NCBI GenBank assembly: GCA_963664255.1
Contig: OY760938.1
Location: 744,001 to 808,000 of the forward strand
Direction: 5' to 3'
Length of the DNA: 64,000 nucleotides
Origin: G963663775 sp963664255
GTDB lineage: Bacteria > Bacillota > Clostridia > Oscillospirales > Butyricicoccaceae
Part shown: positions 8,177 to 17,456 of the stretch, piece after piece
How the letters are laid out: every line of letters starts with the position of its first letter
How positions within the stretch are numbered: the first letter of the stretch is position 1
Notes under the pieces: model-generated
The model's input: the letters and a program-made list of their open reading frames with translations, nothing else
Database searches by the model: none
Told to the model about the DNA's origin: nothing
Position numbers and translations under genes: made by a program

Positions 8177-9271
8177 ATGAAGCTCGGAATTGTAGGGTTG
8201 CCGAATGTCGGCAAATCCACATTATTCAATGCCATCACCAACGCAGGCGCAGAAAGCGCAAACTATCCTTTTTGCACCATCGATCCCAATATCGGCATGG
8301 TGTCCGTGCCGGATTCCAGGCTGAAGCCACTGACCGAGCTCTACCATGCCAAGAAGATGCTGCCGGCTGTTGTGGAGTTTGTCGACATTGCAGGCTTGGT
8401 GCGCGGTGCGTCTAAGGGCGAAGGCTTGGGCAATAAGTTCCTGTCCCACATTCGCGAGGTAGATGCCATTGTGCACGTTGTGCGCTGCTTTGAGGATGCA
8501 AACATTGTGCACGTGGAAGGCAACGTAGACCCGGCGCGTGATATTGAAACCATCAATTTGGAATTGATTTTGTCTGATATTGAAATGCTGGAAAGACGAA
8601 TTGAACGCGCTCGAAAAGCGGCAAAAGCGGACAAAAAAGTGCAGCACGAGGTGGACGTCCTGGAATCGCTCAAGCTGCATCTGGAGGAAGGAAAGCTTGC
8701 GCGCACCTTTGCAGACTATGCAGAAGAGAAGGAACTGCTGGATATGGTCGGGCTGCTTTCTGCAAAGCCCGTGATTTACGCTGCAAATATGGACGAAGCA
8801 GGCTTCACCGGTGATGCGGCAGAATCTGCACGCTTTGCCGCCGTGCAAAAGATTGCCGCAGACGAAGGCGCACAGGTGCTGCCGATTTGTGCAAAGCTGG
8901 AGCAGGACATTGCAAATTTAGAGCCGGAAGAAAAGGAGCTCTTTTTAGGCGAGTTGGATTTGACAGAATCCGGTCTGGACCGCCTGATTCGCGTTTGCTA
9001 TGATTTGCTGGGGCTTATGAGCTACCTGACCGCGGGTGAACAAGAGGTGCGCGCATGGACCATTCAAAAGGGCACAAAAGCACCGCAGGCCGCCGGCAAA
9101 ATCCATACCGATTTTGAACGCGGATTCATTCGCGCAGAAGTGGTCGCATATGATGACTTGATGGCGTGCGGCTCTATGGTAGCGGCACGTGAAAAGGGCT
9201 TGGTGCGCTCGGAAGGCAAGGAATATGTCATGCGGGATGGCGATATTGTGTTGTTCCGATTCAATGTATAA
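8177..9271 (+). CDS. ychF: redox-regulated ATPase/GTPase YchF (Obg family)
   Basis: Obg-family P-loop NTPase (OLA1/YchF) that prefers ATP and associates with ribosomes; it is linked to stress and translation control. The length, 364 residues, is canonical. Motifs seen: G1 GLPNVGKS at residues 7-14, the G3-like DIAGLV followed by RGASKGEGLG, and the NMDE motif, which replaces NKxD and accounts for ATP preference. A helical coiled coil follows the G domain, and a C-terminal TGS domain ends FRFNV. The start is the ATG after TTGGAGGAAAAACATC. Transcription probably begins about 220 bases upstream, and a strong terminator follows. Confidence 0.96.
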   Translation: MKLGIVGLPNVGKSTLFNAITNAGAESANYPFCTIDPNIGMVSVPDSRLKPLTELYHAKKMLPAVVEFVDIAGLVRGASKGEGLGNKFLSHIREVDAIVHVVRCFEDANIVHVEGNVDPARDIETINLELILSDIEMLERRIERARKAAKADKKVQHEVDVLESLKLHLEEGKLARTFADYAEEKELLDMVGLLSAKPVIYAANMDEAGFTGDAAESARFAAVQKIAADEGAQVLPICAKLEQDIANLEPEEKELFLGELDLTESGLDRLIRVCYDLLGLMSYLTAGEQEVRAWTIQKGTKAPQAAGKIHTDFERGFIRAEVVAYDDLMACGSMVAAREKGLVRSEGKEYVMRDGDIVLFRFNV

Positions 9272-9331
9272 GCGCCCGCCCGATTGGTTCTAAACGCCGA
9301 TGCCATATGCATACCGTATTTTGTGGTATCC

Positions 9332-9366
9332 AAAAACGAGCGTATCGAAAATACGCTCGTTTTTTT
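9332..9366 (+). terminator. terminator after ychF
   Basis: AAAAACGAGCGTAT / ATACGCTCGTTTTTTT with a four-base loop. Confidence 0.93.
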
Positions 9367-9408
9367 GCCAAATGCAGCAATTATAGAAGGAATGTATCTG
9401 AATTGTTG

Positions 9409-9437
9409 TTGTTTTTTCGTGAAATTTGTCGTATTAT
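9409..9437 (+). promoter_or_regulatory. promoter of the vanW-like gene
   Basis: TTGTTT (9409-9414), 17-base spacer, TATTAT (9432-9437). Predicted transcription starts near 9444, at the edge of the perfect inverted repeat at 9445-9475. Confidence 0.6.
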
Positions 9438-9444
9438 ATTTAGA

Positions 9445-9475
9445 GCGTCTATTATTGTAGAGAAATAATAGACGC
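9445..9475. repeat. 12-bp perfect inverted repeat at the vanW-like gene's transcript start
   Basis: GCGTCTATTATT (9445-9456) and AATAATAGACGC (9464-9475) are separated by seven bases. No T-run follows, so it is not a simple terminator. It is either a 5' mRNA hairpin or a protein-binding palindrome. Confidence 0.85.
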
Positions 9476-9509
9476 AGTTGACACATTTTCGGATAGGGGC
9501 GCAGAAAAT

Positions 9510-11294
9510 ATGGACAGCAAAGAACAGCAGTTGAACGCAATCATGCAAGAAATTCGCGCAGAAGCGCAAGGGGGCACTGTAAACACAAAGCCATCGGCAC
9601 AAAACGCGTTATCGCCAGCCGCTTTTGCGGGCACAAGATTGCAAAAGGGCATCTTATTTGGCGGCATCGGTATCGTGCTGCTTTTGTCCGTTCTAACCGG
9701 ATACACCTATCTTTATAGCGGTATCCATCCCGGACTACGCGCAGGAACCGTGCCGATTGGCGGGATGTCACAAAGCGAGGCCGCGGCAGTGATTGACCGG
9801 GAAGGTGCCGCAGATTTGGCAGGACAATCGTTGGATTTATCCATTGATGAAAAAAACTATGCCATCGAAGTCGAGCAGGTGACGGATGGGATTGATAGTA
9901 TCCAAACGGCACAGGATGCATATAACTATACGCACGAAGGTGGATTTTTGACAAGGCTTGGACATACACTTGCGGCGCTTGGACATCACAAAGTCCCTCT
10001 GCGGGTGAATATGGATGCTGCCGCACTGGGTACGCGTTTGGATGAGATTTCCGCAGAAGCGATGACAGAGCCGGTGCAGCCGTCTTGGTCGATTGAGGGC
10101 GATACTCTGCTGGTGGACCGCGGCACGCAGGGTGTCGATTTTGACCGTGCAGTGGTAGAACAGGCAGTGACCGAGCAGATTGCAACGCTGGACTTTACCG
10201 CGTATGAAGTGGCGGCAGAGGTCAGCGAACAAAACCCGATTGATATGAACCAAATCAAGGCAGAAGCCGACAGTGAGATGAAAAATGCCACCTTGGACAA
10301 AACCGATGGCACCACCATTCTCCCCGCAACAGACGGCATTTCAGTTGATGTTGCCGCTGCCAATCAAATCATTGCGGCGAGTGAGCAACAGACGTATCGC
10401 ATTCCAATTACGCGCGTGCCCGCAACCATTACGGCGGAAGAGCTGTCCGCCGTGCTGTTTCGCGATGTGCTGGGGGAGGCTTCCACTGACTACAGCTCCT
10501 CCAATTCTTCACGGGCGCAAAATGTGCGCTTGGCAACGGGCTACTGCAACAGCGTGATTTTGAATCCTGGCGATTCGTTTTCCTACAACACGGTGGTGGG
10601 CAAGCGCACGGCAGCACGCGGCTTCCAAGAAGCGGGTGCCTATGTCAACGGCGAGTTGGTCAGCGAACTGGGCGGCGGTGTGTGCCAGCCTTCCTCCACC
10701 TTATACATGGCAGTGCTGCGTGCCGATTTGAATGTGGTTGAGCGTCAGAACCACAGTTATGTTTCCTCCTATACCCCATTGGGCGAGGACGCAACCGTGT
10801 CTTATGGCGGACCGGACTTCCGTTTTAGCAATGATACAGCGTATCCGGTAAAAATCATTGCGGATTCCTCCAATCGAGAGGTTACCATGACGATTTTGGG
10901 CACTAATACAACCGGCAAAAAAGTGACAACCGAGCGCGAGGTGCTGGCAACCTATGAGCCCAGCGTTGTGGAGCAGCCGGACGCGACCCTAGATGACGGC
11001 ACCAAAAGCGTCAAGCAGCACGCCGCAACCGGCTATAAGGTAAAGGTTTATCAGGTAATTACCGAAAACGGACAGAGCACCCGCGTTTTGGCGAATACTT
11101 CAACCTATAAAAAGAAGGATAAAATTGTGCTGGTGGGTACAAAGCCTGTGCAAACAAAAACCACACCGGTGCAGACCGAAGAACCCACCCAGCAGACCGA
11201 CAACAGCGCACAGCAAACCGAAGACACCACCCAGCAAACAACGGCAGCCGACGGAACGCAGGAAGCTGCCGATACAGAGTTGACCCAAGACTGA
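9510..11294 (+). CDS. VanW family membrane-anchored extracellular protein
   Basis: A 594-residue protein with a short cytoplasmic head, one transmembrane helix (about 46-70, GILFGGIGIVLLLSVLTGYT) and a long extracellular part. Two peptidoglycan-binding-4-like repeats are likely in about 80-305. The VanW domain spans about 320-450 and shows NPGDSFSYN and the ELGGGVCQPSSTLY motif. A Thr/Gln/Glu-rich low-complexity tail fills about 545-594. VanW domains occur in some vancomycin-resistance clusters but are widespread in Clostridia, and their biochemical role is unknown. There are no van ligase genes nearby, so resistance is not implied. It sits 24 bases upstream of the next membrane-protein gene and is likely co-transcribed with it. 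Confidence 0.9.
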   Translation: MDSKEQQLNAIMQEIRAEAQGGTVNTKPSAQNALSPAAFAGTRLQKGILFGGIGIVLLLSVLTGYTYLYSGIHPGLRAGTVPIGGMSQSEAAAVIDREGAADLAGQSLDLSIDEKNYAIEVEQVTDGIDSIQTAQDAYNYTHEGGFLTRLGHTLAALGHHKVPLRVNMDAAALGTRLDEISAEAMTEPVQPSWSIEGDTLLVDRGTQGVDFDRAVVEQAVTEQIATLDFTAYEVAAEVSEQNPIDMNQIKAEADSEMKNATLDKTDGTTILPATDGISVDVAAANQIIAASEQQTYRIPITRVPATITAEELSAVLFRDVLGEASTDYSSSNSSRAQNVRLATGYCNSVILNPGDSFSYNTVVGKRTAARGFQEAGAYVNGELVSELGGGVCQPSSTLYMAVLRADLNVVERQNHSYVSSYTPLGEDATVSYGGPDFRFSNDTAYPVKIIADSSNREVTMTILGTNTTGKKVTTEREVLATYEPSVVEQPDATLDDGTKSVKQHAATGYKVKVYQVITENGQSTRVLANTSTYKKKDKIVLVGTKPVQTKTTPVQTEEPTQQTDNSAQQTEDTTQQTTAADGTQEAADTELTQD

Positions 11295-11318
11295 TGGTCT
11301 TTTTAGGAGAATGATAGC

Positions 11319-12377
11319 ATGAAGATAACCACCCAAGTACGGCGAGAAATTAAGGCAGAGCAAAAAAAGCGCGTTTTCAACGCCGTCAAGCATTGTATGG
11401 GTGCGAATGCATTGGTCACATTGCCGGCAGTATTGATTGTTTTTTTAGGAATTGTGTTGTACGGAAGAATTGGAATTTCCCATCATCTGCAATATTCTTC
11501 TAATTATAGCATGATGCAGCTTTATCAGCTGATGCAGGCATTCAAAGAAGTGCTGAACATCTATTTGCTGATGGCAGTCCTGCTGCTTGTGATTGTCAGC
11601 CCGCTGCAGATGGGGCTGATGCAGTTTTATCTGGCGCTATCCCGACAGGATACCGCGTCCTTGTCGATGGTGCTGCGACCCTTCACCTCCCTGCGCACCT
11701 TTTTTCGTGCGATTCGTCTGCAGGTTTGTATGTGGTTTCGTGCCTTTTTGTGGCTGTTTCTTCCTGTCGCGCTGTACATGACTGCAATGTCCTCGTTTCT
11801 GCTAAAAGGGTCTTTTCTTGCGGAAAATGATGTGCAAATCCTTCTGGTCAGCGTCTTTTGCGGCTTGTGCTTTCTGGTGCTGCGCGTGAAAATTGCGCTG
11901 TATCGGGCAGGATATGTCATTGCCAGCGATTATCAAGGGATTGGAATGTGGTTTGCAACTGCCATCGGCGGTCAATTTTTCCGCGGACAATTCGGTGCAA
12001 TGCTGCTGTTTTTCTGTAGCTTTCTACCGTTTTATGCTTTATACGGCGTGGCTGCAGCAGGCGGACTCTTGTTGATGCAAACAACAGGCACGGTGCTGCT
12101 GCTCAGCTTTGTTTGGTTTGTTCTGATGGTCTGTTTGGACGGCATCATTAAAGCCTATCAAACCACTAGTTTTTTTGCATTGGTCAATCGTATGCAGCAG
12201 GAAGAGAACCCTGTTCTGCGAGAAATCGACATCAACGAGCAGTTTTTGCAGTGGATACAGCAGGCGGTTGAAGAGGCGGATGAAAAAGATGCTTCTGAAA
12301 CCGATGCGGACGTGACGGACACAGAAAATCCAGAGCAAACCCCTGATACGGATGCCGACAACAGCAAACATCCTTGA
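11319..12377 (+). CDS. multi-pass membrane protein, DUF975-like
   Basis: A 352-residue integral membrane protein with about six hydrophobic helices (about 30-50, 82-108, 148-168, 182-200, 240-262, 268-290) and an acidic, Thr/Asp-rich cytoplasmic tail of about 45 residues. The SPLQMGLMQFYLALSRQD segment after the second helix resembles the DUF975 family of Clostridia. No catalytic motif is visible. The start is the ATG nine bases after GGAG. It follows the VanW gene closely, which suggests a shared envelope role. The function is unknown. Confidence 0.8.
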   Translation: MKITTQVRREIKAEQKKRVFNAVKHCMGANALVTLPAVLIVFLGIVLYGRIGISHHLQYSSNYSMMQLYQLMQAFKEVLNIYLLMAVLLLVIVSPLQMGLMQFYLALSRQDTASLSMVLRPFTSLRTFFRAIRLQVCMWFRAFLWLFLPVALYMTAMSSFLLKGSFLAENDVQILLVSVFCGLCFLVLRVKIALYRAGYVIASDYQGIGMWFATAIGGQFFRGQFGAMLLFFCSFLPFYALYGVAAAGGLLLMQTTGTVLLLSFVWFVLMVCLDGIIKAYQTTSFFALVNRMQQEENPVLREIDINEQFLQWIQQAVEEADEKDASETDADVTDTENPEQTPDTDADNSKHP

Positions 12378-12436
12378 AAATATCCCATAAATCCTACGCA
12401 AGGGCGCAGATAAGAGGAAATTCTCTGGCTGTGCTC

Positions 12437-12465
12437 TTGTTTTTATGGGCAAGTTTGGGTATAAT
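12437..12465 (+). promoter_or_regulatory. promoter of metG
   Basis: TTGTTT (12437-12442), 17-base spacer, TATAAT (12460-12465). The leader is only about 35 bases, so there is no room for a T-box. Confidence 0.72.
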
Positions 12466-12504
12466 AAGAAACAGACAGAAAACTGAAGGAGAAGTGGATG
12501 ATTC

Positions 12505-14424
12505 ATGGAGAAAAAACCATATTATATCTCAACTGCGATTGCTTACACTTCGGCGAAGCCGCATATTGGCAACACCTATGAAATTGTGCTGGCCGATGCG
12601 ATTGCGCGATACAAGCGCATGATGGGGTTTGATGTATATTTTCAGACCGGAACCGATGAGCATGGTCAGAAAATCCAAGAAAAAGCACAGCAGGCAGGCA
12701 TTACCCCGCAGGCATATGTGGATGGCGTTGCCGCGCAAATCAAGGACATTTGGGATTTGATGAACACAACATATGACCGTTTTGTGCGCACAACCGACCC
12801 CATGCACATGGAAAAAGTGCAGAAGATTTTCAAAAAGCTGTATGACCAAGGCGATATTTACAAAGGCTCTTACAAGGGCAAGTACTGCACGCCTTGTGAA
12901 TCCTTTTGGACAGAGAGCCAGATGAAGGACGGCTGCTGCCCAGACTGCGGACGCCCTTGTGCGGATGCAGAAGAGGAAGCGTATTTCTTCCGCATGAGCA
13001 AGTATGCCGACCGTTTAATGGCGCATATTCAGGCGCATCCGGAATTTATCCAGCCGGAAAGCCGCAAAAATGAAATGGTGAACAATTTCTTAAAGCCAGG
13101 CTTGCAGGATTTGTGCGTATCGCGTACCTCCTTTAGCTGGGGCATTCCGGTCACCATCGATGAAAAACACGTGGTATATGTGTGGCTGGATGCGCTGACC
13201 AACTACATCACCTTCTGCGGCTATGACCCAGATGGCAGCCACGATGCACAGTATCAAAAGTTCTGGCCGGCAGATGTGCATTTGATTGGCAAGGACATTA
13301 TTCGCTTCCATACGGTCTATTGGCCGATTTTCCTCATGGCGTTGGGCGAAGAATTGCCTAAGCAGGTGTTTGGACACCCATGGCTGCTCGTTGGTGACGG
13401 AAAAATGTCAAAATCCACCGGAAATGTCATTTATGCGGATGACTTGGTGCAGTGGTTTGGGGTCGATGCGGTGCGATACTATGTGCTGCATGAAATGCCG
13501 TTTGCAAATGATGGCGTCATCAGCTATGAACTGATGATGGAGCGCATCAATTCCGATTTGGCAAATGTGCTGGGCAATTTGGTCAATCGTACCATTGCGA
13601 TGACGCACAAATATTTCGACGGCAAAATTTGCGCCCCCACCGTGTTAGAGCCGATGGATGAAGAACTGAAGGCATTGGCACTTGCCTTGCCTGCCGCGGT
13701 GGAAAAGAAGATGCAGGATTTGCGCGTTGCCGAAGCCATCGATGAAATTTTCACCCTGCTGCGCCGTTCCAACAAATACATTGATGAAACCATGCCGTGG
13801 GCATTGGCGAAGGACGAAACGAAGCAGGCGCGTTTGGGCACGGTACTCTATCATCTGCTGGAGAGCATTCGCTTTGCCGCAGTGGAGCTGAAATCCTTCC
13901 TGCCAGATACCGCCGACCGTATTTTCGCACAGCTGCAGGTTGCCAATGGCGGCGCAGCGTCACTAGCATCGTTTGATGGTATGCCGATTGGCGGCATGGT
14001 AGGAACAGCCGAAATTCTGTTCCAGCGCATTGATATGGCAAAGAAGCTGGAGGAAATCACCGCACAACAGGCACAGGAATCGGCAGCACCCGCCGTCCCA
14101 CCGATTACGATTGATGAATTTGCCAAGGTTGAGATGACTGTCTGCAAGGTATTGGCTTGCGAAAAGGTCAAGAAAAGCGAAAAACTGCTCAAATTCCAAC
14201 TGGATGACGGCAGCGGCACGACCCGCCAAATCCTTTCCGGCATTGCAAAATATTATACCCCTGAAGAATTGGTTGGAAAGACGATTGTAGCCTGCACCAA
14301 TTTACCGCCGCGTAAAATGATGGGGCAAGAGTCCAACGGCATGATTCTTTCAGCGGAAAAAGAGGGCAACCTCAATCTGCTGATGCTAGATGACAGCATT
14401 CCGGCAGGTGCAAAGCTCTGCTGA
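12505..14424 (+). CDS. metG: methionyl-tRNA synthetase
   Basis: Charges tRNA-Met with methionine. It has 639 residues. The class I catalytic core shows the HIGH-type motif PHIGNTYE and the KMSKS loop DGKMSKSTGN. The connective zinc domain has CTPCESFW and CCPDCGRPC. An anticodon-binding helical domain follows. A C-terminal EMAP-II/Trbp111-like tRNA-binding domain (about 535-639, beginning ITIDEFAKVEMTV) serves dimerisation and tRNA binding. The start is the ATG about 15 bases after AAGGAG. It has its own promoter and a following hairpin, so it is probably monocistronic. Confidence 0.97.
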   Translation: MEKKPYYISTAIAYTSAKPHIGNTYEIVLADAIARYKRMMGFDVYFQTGTDEHGQKIQEKAQQAGITPQAYVDGVAAQIKDIWDLMNTTYDRFVRTTDPMHMEKVQKIFKKLYDQGDIYKGSYKGKYCTPCESFWTESQMKDGCCPDCGRPCADAEEEAYFFRMSKYADRLMAHIQAHPEFIQPESRKNEMVNNFLKPGLQDLCVSRTSFSWGIPVTIDEKHVVYVWLDALTNYITFCGYDPDGSHDAQYQKFWPADVHLIGKDIIRFHTVYWPIFLMALGEELPKQVFGHPWLLVGDGKMSKSTGNVIYADDLVQWFGVDAVRYYVLHEMPFANDGVISYELMMERINSDLANVLGNLVNRTIAMTHKYFDGKICAPTVLEPMDEELKALALALPAAVEKKMQDLRVAEAIDEIFTLLRRSNKYIDETMPWALAKDETKQARLGTVLYHLLESIRFAAVELKSFLPDTADRIFAQLQVANGGAASLASFDGMPIGGMVGTAEILFQRIDMAKKLEEITAQQAQESAAPAVPPITIDEFAKVEMTVCKVLACEKVKKSEKLLKFQLDDGSGTTRQILSGIAKYYTPEELVGKTIVACTNLPPRKMMGQESNGMILSAEKEGNLNLLMLDDSIPAGAKLC

Positions 14425-14450
14425 CATTGCGCATCTTAAAACTATATGAA

Positions 14451-14478
14451 AAGGGCAGGCACAGGCCTGCCCTTCCCT
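14451..14478 (+). terminator. hairpin after metG
   Basis: AAGGGCAGGC-ACAG-GCCTGCCCTT. The stem is strong but the tail (CCCTTATC) is poor in T. The A+T-rich gap to 14643 holds no gene. Confidence 0.7.
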
Positions 14479-14643
14479 TATCAAAAAATATGCAACAAAA
14501 TTTTTGAAAAATTTTTATAAAAAAAGAGGGTTTTTGAGATAGACCGCGTATTTATATATTAGAGGTCTTTTTGCTTGCTCTCTGATGTTGAATGTTGAGA
14601 AAATGGATTGTTTTTACATTTTTGGGGATGGATAGAGGGTATC

Positions 14644-15660
14644 ATGAATACAATTCGAGAAAAAATGGAGCAGCAGGAACAGACGATTTTGCAGCCGCTT
14701 GCCATGCACGCCGCAGATTCACGTGGACGGCGGCAGAAAATTGCCCCGTGTCCGATTCGCACCTGCTTCCAGCGCGACCGCGACCGCATCATTCACTCCA
14801 AGGCATTTCGCCGCCTGTCAAACAAAACCCAGGTGTTCATTTCTCCTGAGGGCGATTATTATCGTGCGCGATTGACCCACACACTGGAGGTTTCTCAAAT
14901 TGGGCGCACGATTGCACGTGCACTGTGTCTGAACGAGGATTTAACGGAAGCGATTGGGTTGGGGCATGATTTGGGACACACGCCCTTTGGGCACGCAGGC
15001 GAACGGGCACTGCATGAAGTATGTCCGGAAGGCTTTCATCACAATCGGCAAAGCTTACGCGTGGTCGACCGCTTGGAGCGTGGCGGTGTAGGCTTAAATC
15101 TGACATGGGAAGTGCGCAATGGCATCCTGTGTCATACCGGAAAAACGCGCGCCGCCACCCTAGAGGGTCGCATCATTCACTTTGCCGACCGCATTGCCTA
15201 TATCAACCACGACATTGATGATGCCTTGCGCGCAGGACTGATTCAAAAGGCAGATTTGCCGAAAGAATTGCTGCATATTTTGGGAGATTCGCATGGTGCT
15301 CGCATTGACACCATGGTCAGCAATATGATTTCATATGGTGAACGCACGGGCGAGATTGGTATGGATGCCCACATCCTAGACGCCATGCTGCGGCTTCGGA
15401 AATTTAATTTTGCCCACATTTATGAAGGCACCATTGCACAACGCGAAGAGGGGCGGGCAATGGACATCATCCGCGCAATGTATCGCTATTATTACGAGCA
15501 TCCGCAGGAAATGCCGCAGGAATTTTTAGATTTGCTGCCGCAAGATAGCCTGCATCGTGTGGTGTGCGATTACATCGCCTGCATGACAGACCGCTATTCC
15601 ATTGCGCGCTATCAGCGATTATTTGTCCCAAAAAGCTGGAACGAAGCATTTGAAGACTAA
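14644..15660 (+). CDS. dgt: dGTP triphosphohydrolase-like HD protein
   Basis: HD-domain enzyme expected to split dNTPs, typically dGTP, to deoxynucleoside and triphosphate. It has 338 residues. The metal-binding HD motifs are clear: HTLEVSQIGRTIAR and GLGHDLGHTPFGHAGE, preceded by RDRDRIIHSKAFRRLSNKTQV, all typical of the deoxyguanosinetriphosphate triphosphohydrolase-like group. The start is the ATG after GAGGG; earlier in-frame codons lack a ribosome site. It lies 17 bases before dnaG and forms the first gene of a dgt-dnaG-rpoD cluster that is common in Clostridia. Confidence 0.93.
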   Translation: MNTIREKMEQQEQTILQPLAMHAADSRGRRQKIAPCPIRTCFQRDRDRIIHSKAFRRLSNKTQVFISPEGDYYRARLTHTLEVSQIGRTIARALCLNEDLTEAIGLGHDLGHTPFGHAGERALHEVCPEGFHHNRQSLRVVDRLERGGVGLNLTWEVRNGILCHTGKTRAATLEGRIIHFADRIAYINHDIDDALRAGLIQKADLPKELLHILGDSHGARIDTMVSNMISYGERTGEIGMDAHILDAMLRLRKFNFAHIYEGTIAQREEGRAMDIIRAMYRYYYEHPQEMPQEFLDLLPQDSLHRVVCDYIACMTDRYSIARYQRLFVPKSWNEAFED

Positions 15661-15677
15661 GAACAGGAGGGTGTCAC

Positions 15678-17456
15678 ATGGCAGTTGACCGTGATTTTAT
15701 AGATGAATTGACCGCACGGTGTGAGATTGTCGATGTGATTTCCCGCTATGTGCAGCTGAAAAAAAGCGGCTCCAATTATTTCGGATTGTGTCCGTTTCAT
15801 AATGAAAAGCACGGCTCTTTTTCCGTATCGGCAGATAAGCAAATCTATCATTGCTTTGGCTGCGGTGCCGGCGGCAGTGTCATCGGCTTCATCATGCGCA
15901 TTGAGGGTTTGGAATTTCTGGATGCTGTGCAGTTTCTGGCGCGGCAGATTGGTATGCAAGTGCCGGAACAGCATATGGACGCCCAAACCGTCAATCGACG
16001 GGAACGGATGTTGGCGCTTTGCAAGGATGCCGCACGTTTTTTTTATGAGCAGCTTTGGGTGCCCGAGCATATAGAGCAGCAGCAGTATTTTGCGCATCGG
16101 GGCTTACAGCGCAAGACGATGAACCGCTTTGGATTGGGCTATGCGCCGGACAGCTTCAATGCCCTGATGGATGCGATGCATACCAAGGGGTATCGCAAGG
16201 AGGAGCTGCTGGATGCTGGATTGCTGTCAAAAAACGAGCGCGGAAACGTCTATGACCGCTTTCGGCACCGCGTCATGTTCCCTATCATTGATGTCCGTGG
16301 GCAGGTCATTGCCTTTGGCGGGCGTGTGATGGATGATTCCAAACCCAAGTATCTCAACTCGCCCGAAACCATGCTGTTTCACAAAAGCCGAAATTTATTT
16401 GCACTCAATTTGGCTAAAAAAACAAAAAGTGACTATTTTATATTAGCAGAAGGCTATATGGACGTTATCGCATTGCATCAGGCAGGCTTTGACAGCGCAG
16501 TGGCTTCTCTCGGAACGGCACTGACAGAAGAGCAGGTGCGTTTGATTGCGCGCTATACCAAAAACGTGGTGATTTCCTTCGATGCCGATGGCGCAGGCAA
16601 AGCGGCGGCAGAGCGCGCGATTGATTTGCTGAAAAAAGCAGAACTGTCCGTGCGCGTGCTGCGCATCCCAGGCGCAAAAGACCCAGATGAATACATTCGA
16701 GAAAAAGGTCCCGATGCCTATCGTCGTTTGATTGAAGGCTCCGAAAACCACATTGCCTATCGTTTGGATACAGTGGCTGCAAAATATGACTTGCAGGAAG
16801 ACGATGCAAGGATTCAATTTTTGCAGGATGCCGCGCAGGAGCTGGCGCGGATTGATAACGCAGTGGAGCGAGAGGTTTACATTGGCAGAGCTGCGAAAAT
16901 GGCAAATATCAGCATTGAGGCGATGCAGGTAGAGGTCAAACGGCGGTTACAGGCACGTTTGCGCAAGGAAAAAACCCAAGTGCGGCGGGAAATTCGTGCA
17001 CCGGTTGCCGCAGCACAGCCCAAAGACCGTACCCTGCAATATCAAAACATCAAGTCTGCACGCGCAGAAGAGGGCATCTTGGCAATGCTTTTCACCGACC
17101 AATCCTTGGTGCCTTATGTACGGCAAAGACTACAGCCAGAGCAGTTTACCGCCCCCACCCTTGCCGCTATCTATACCCATGCATTGGAACTGGAGGATGT
17201 GGGCAATCTGATTAGCGTGGCGGCTTTTGAAGGGGTATTGACAGAAAGCGAAATGAATTTGCTATGCGCTATTGTCAGCGAACCGGTCACCACACAACAG
17301 CGCACAAAGGCACTGGATGATTACATAAGCACGATTTTGCTGCAGCAAGCGCGGCAGGAAATGACACCAGACAAAATACAAGGCGTGGAAGACCCACTTA
17401 CCGTATTTGCCCGCAAACAAAAAGAAAAAAAAGGTTATGGAGGAAATAAAGTATGA
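15678..17456 (+). CDS. dnaG: DNA primase
   Basis: Makes RNA primers for replication. It has 592 residues. The N-terminal CHC2 zinc finger (about 36-66) shows CPFHNEK and CFGCGAGG. The catalytic TOPRIM domain (about 250-335) has the acidic ILAEGYMDVIAL and FDADGAGK motifs. A C-terminal DnaB-helicase-binding region follows. The ATG has AGGAGGGTG upstream. The stop codon overlaps the rpoD start by four bases (ATGA), indicating translational coupling. Confidence 0.97.
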   Translation: MAVDRDFIDELTARCEIVDVISRYVQLKKSGSNYFGLCPFHNEKHGSFSVSADKQIYHCFGCGAGGSVIGFIMRIEGLEFLDAVQFLARQIGMQVPEQHMDAQTVNRRERMLALCKDAARFFYEQLWVPEHIEQQQYFAHRGLQRKTMNRFGLGYAPDSFNALMDAMHTKGYRKEELLDAGLLSKNERGNVYDRFRHRVMFPIIDVRGQVIAFGGRVMDDSKPKYLNSPETMLFHKSRNLFALNLAKKTKSDYFILAEGYMDVIALHQAGFDSAVASLGTALTEEQVRLIARYTKNVVISFDADGAGKAAAERAIDLLKKAELSVRVLRIPGAKDPDEYIREKGPDAYRRLIEGSENHIAYRLDTVAAKYDLQEDDARIQFLQDAAQELARIDNAVEREVYIGRAAKMANISIEAMQVEVKRRLQARLRKEKTQVRREIRAPVAAAQPKDRTLQYQNIKSARAEEGILAMLFTDQSLVPYVRQRLQPEQFTAPTLAAIYTHALELEDVGNLISVAAFEGVLTESEMNLLCAIVSEPVTTQQRTKALDDYISTILLQQARQEMTPDKIQGVEDPLTVFARKQKEKKGYGGNKV

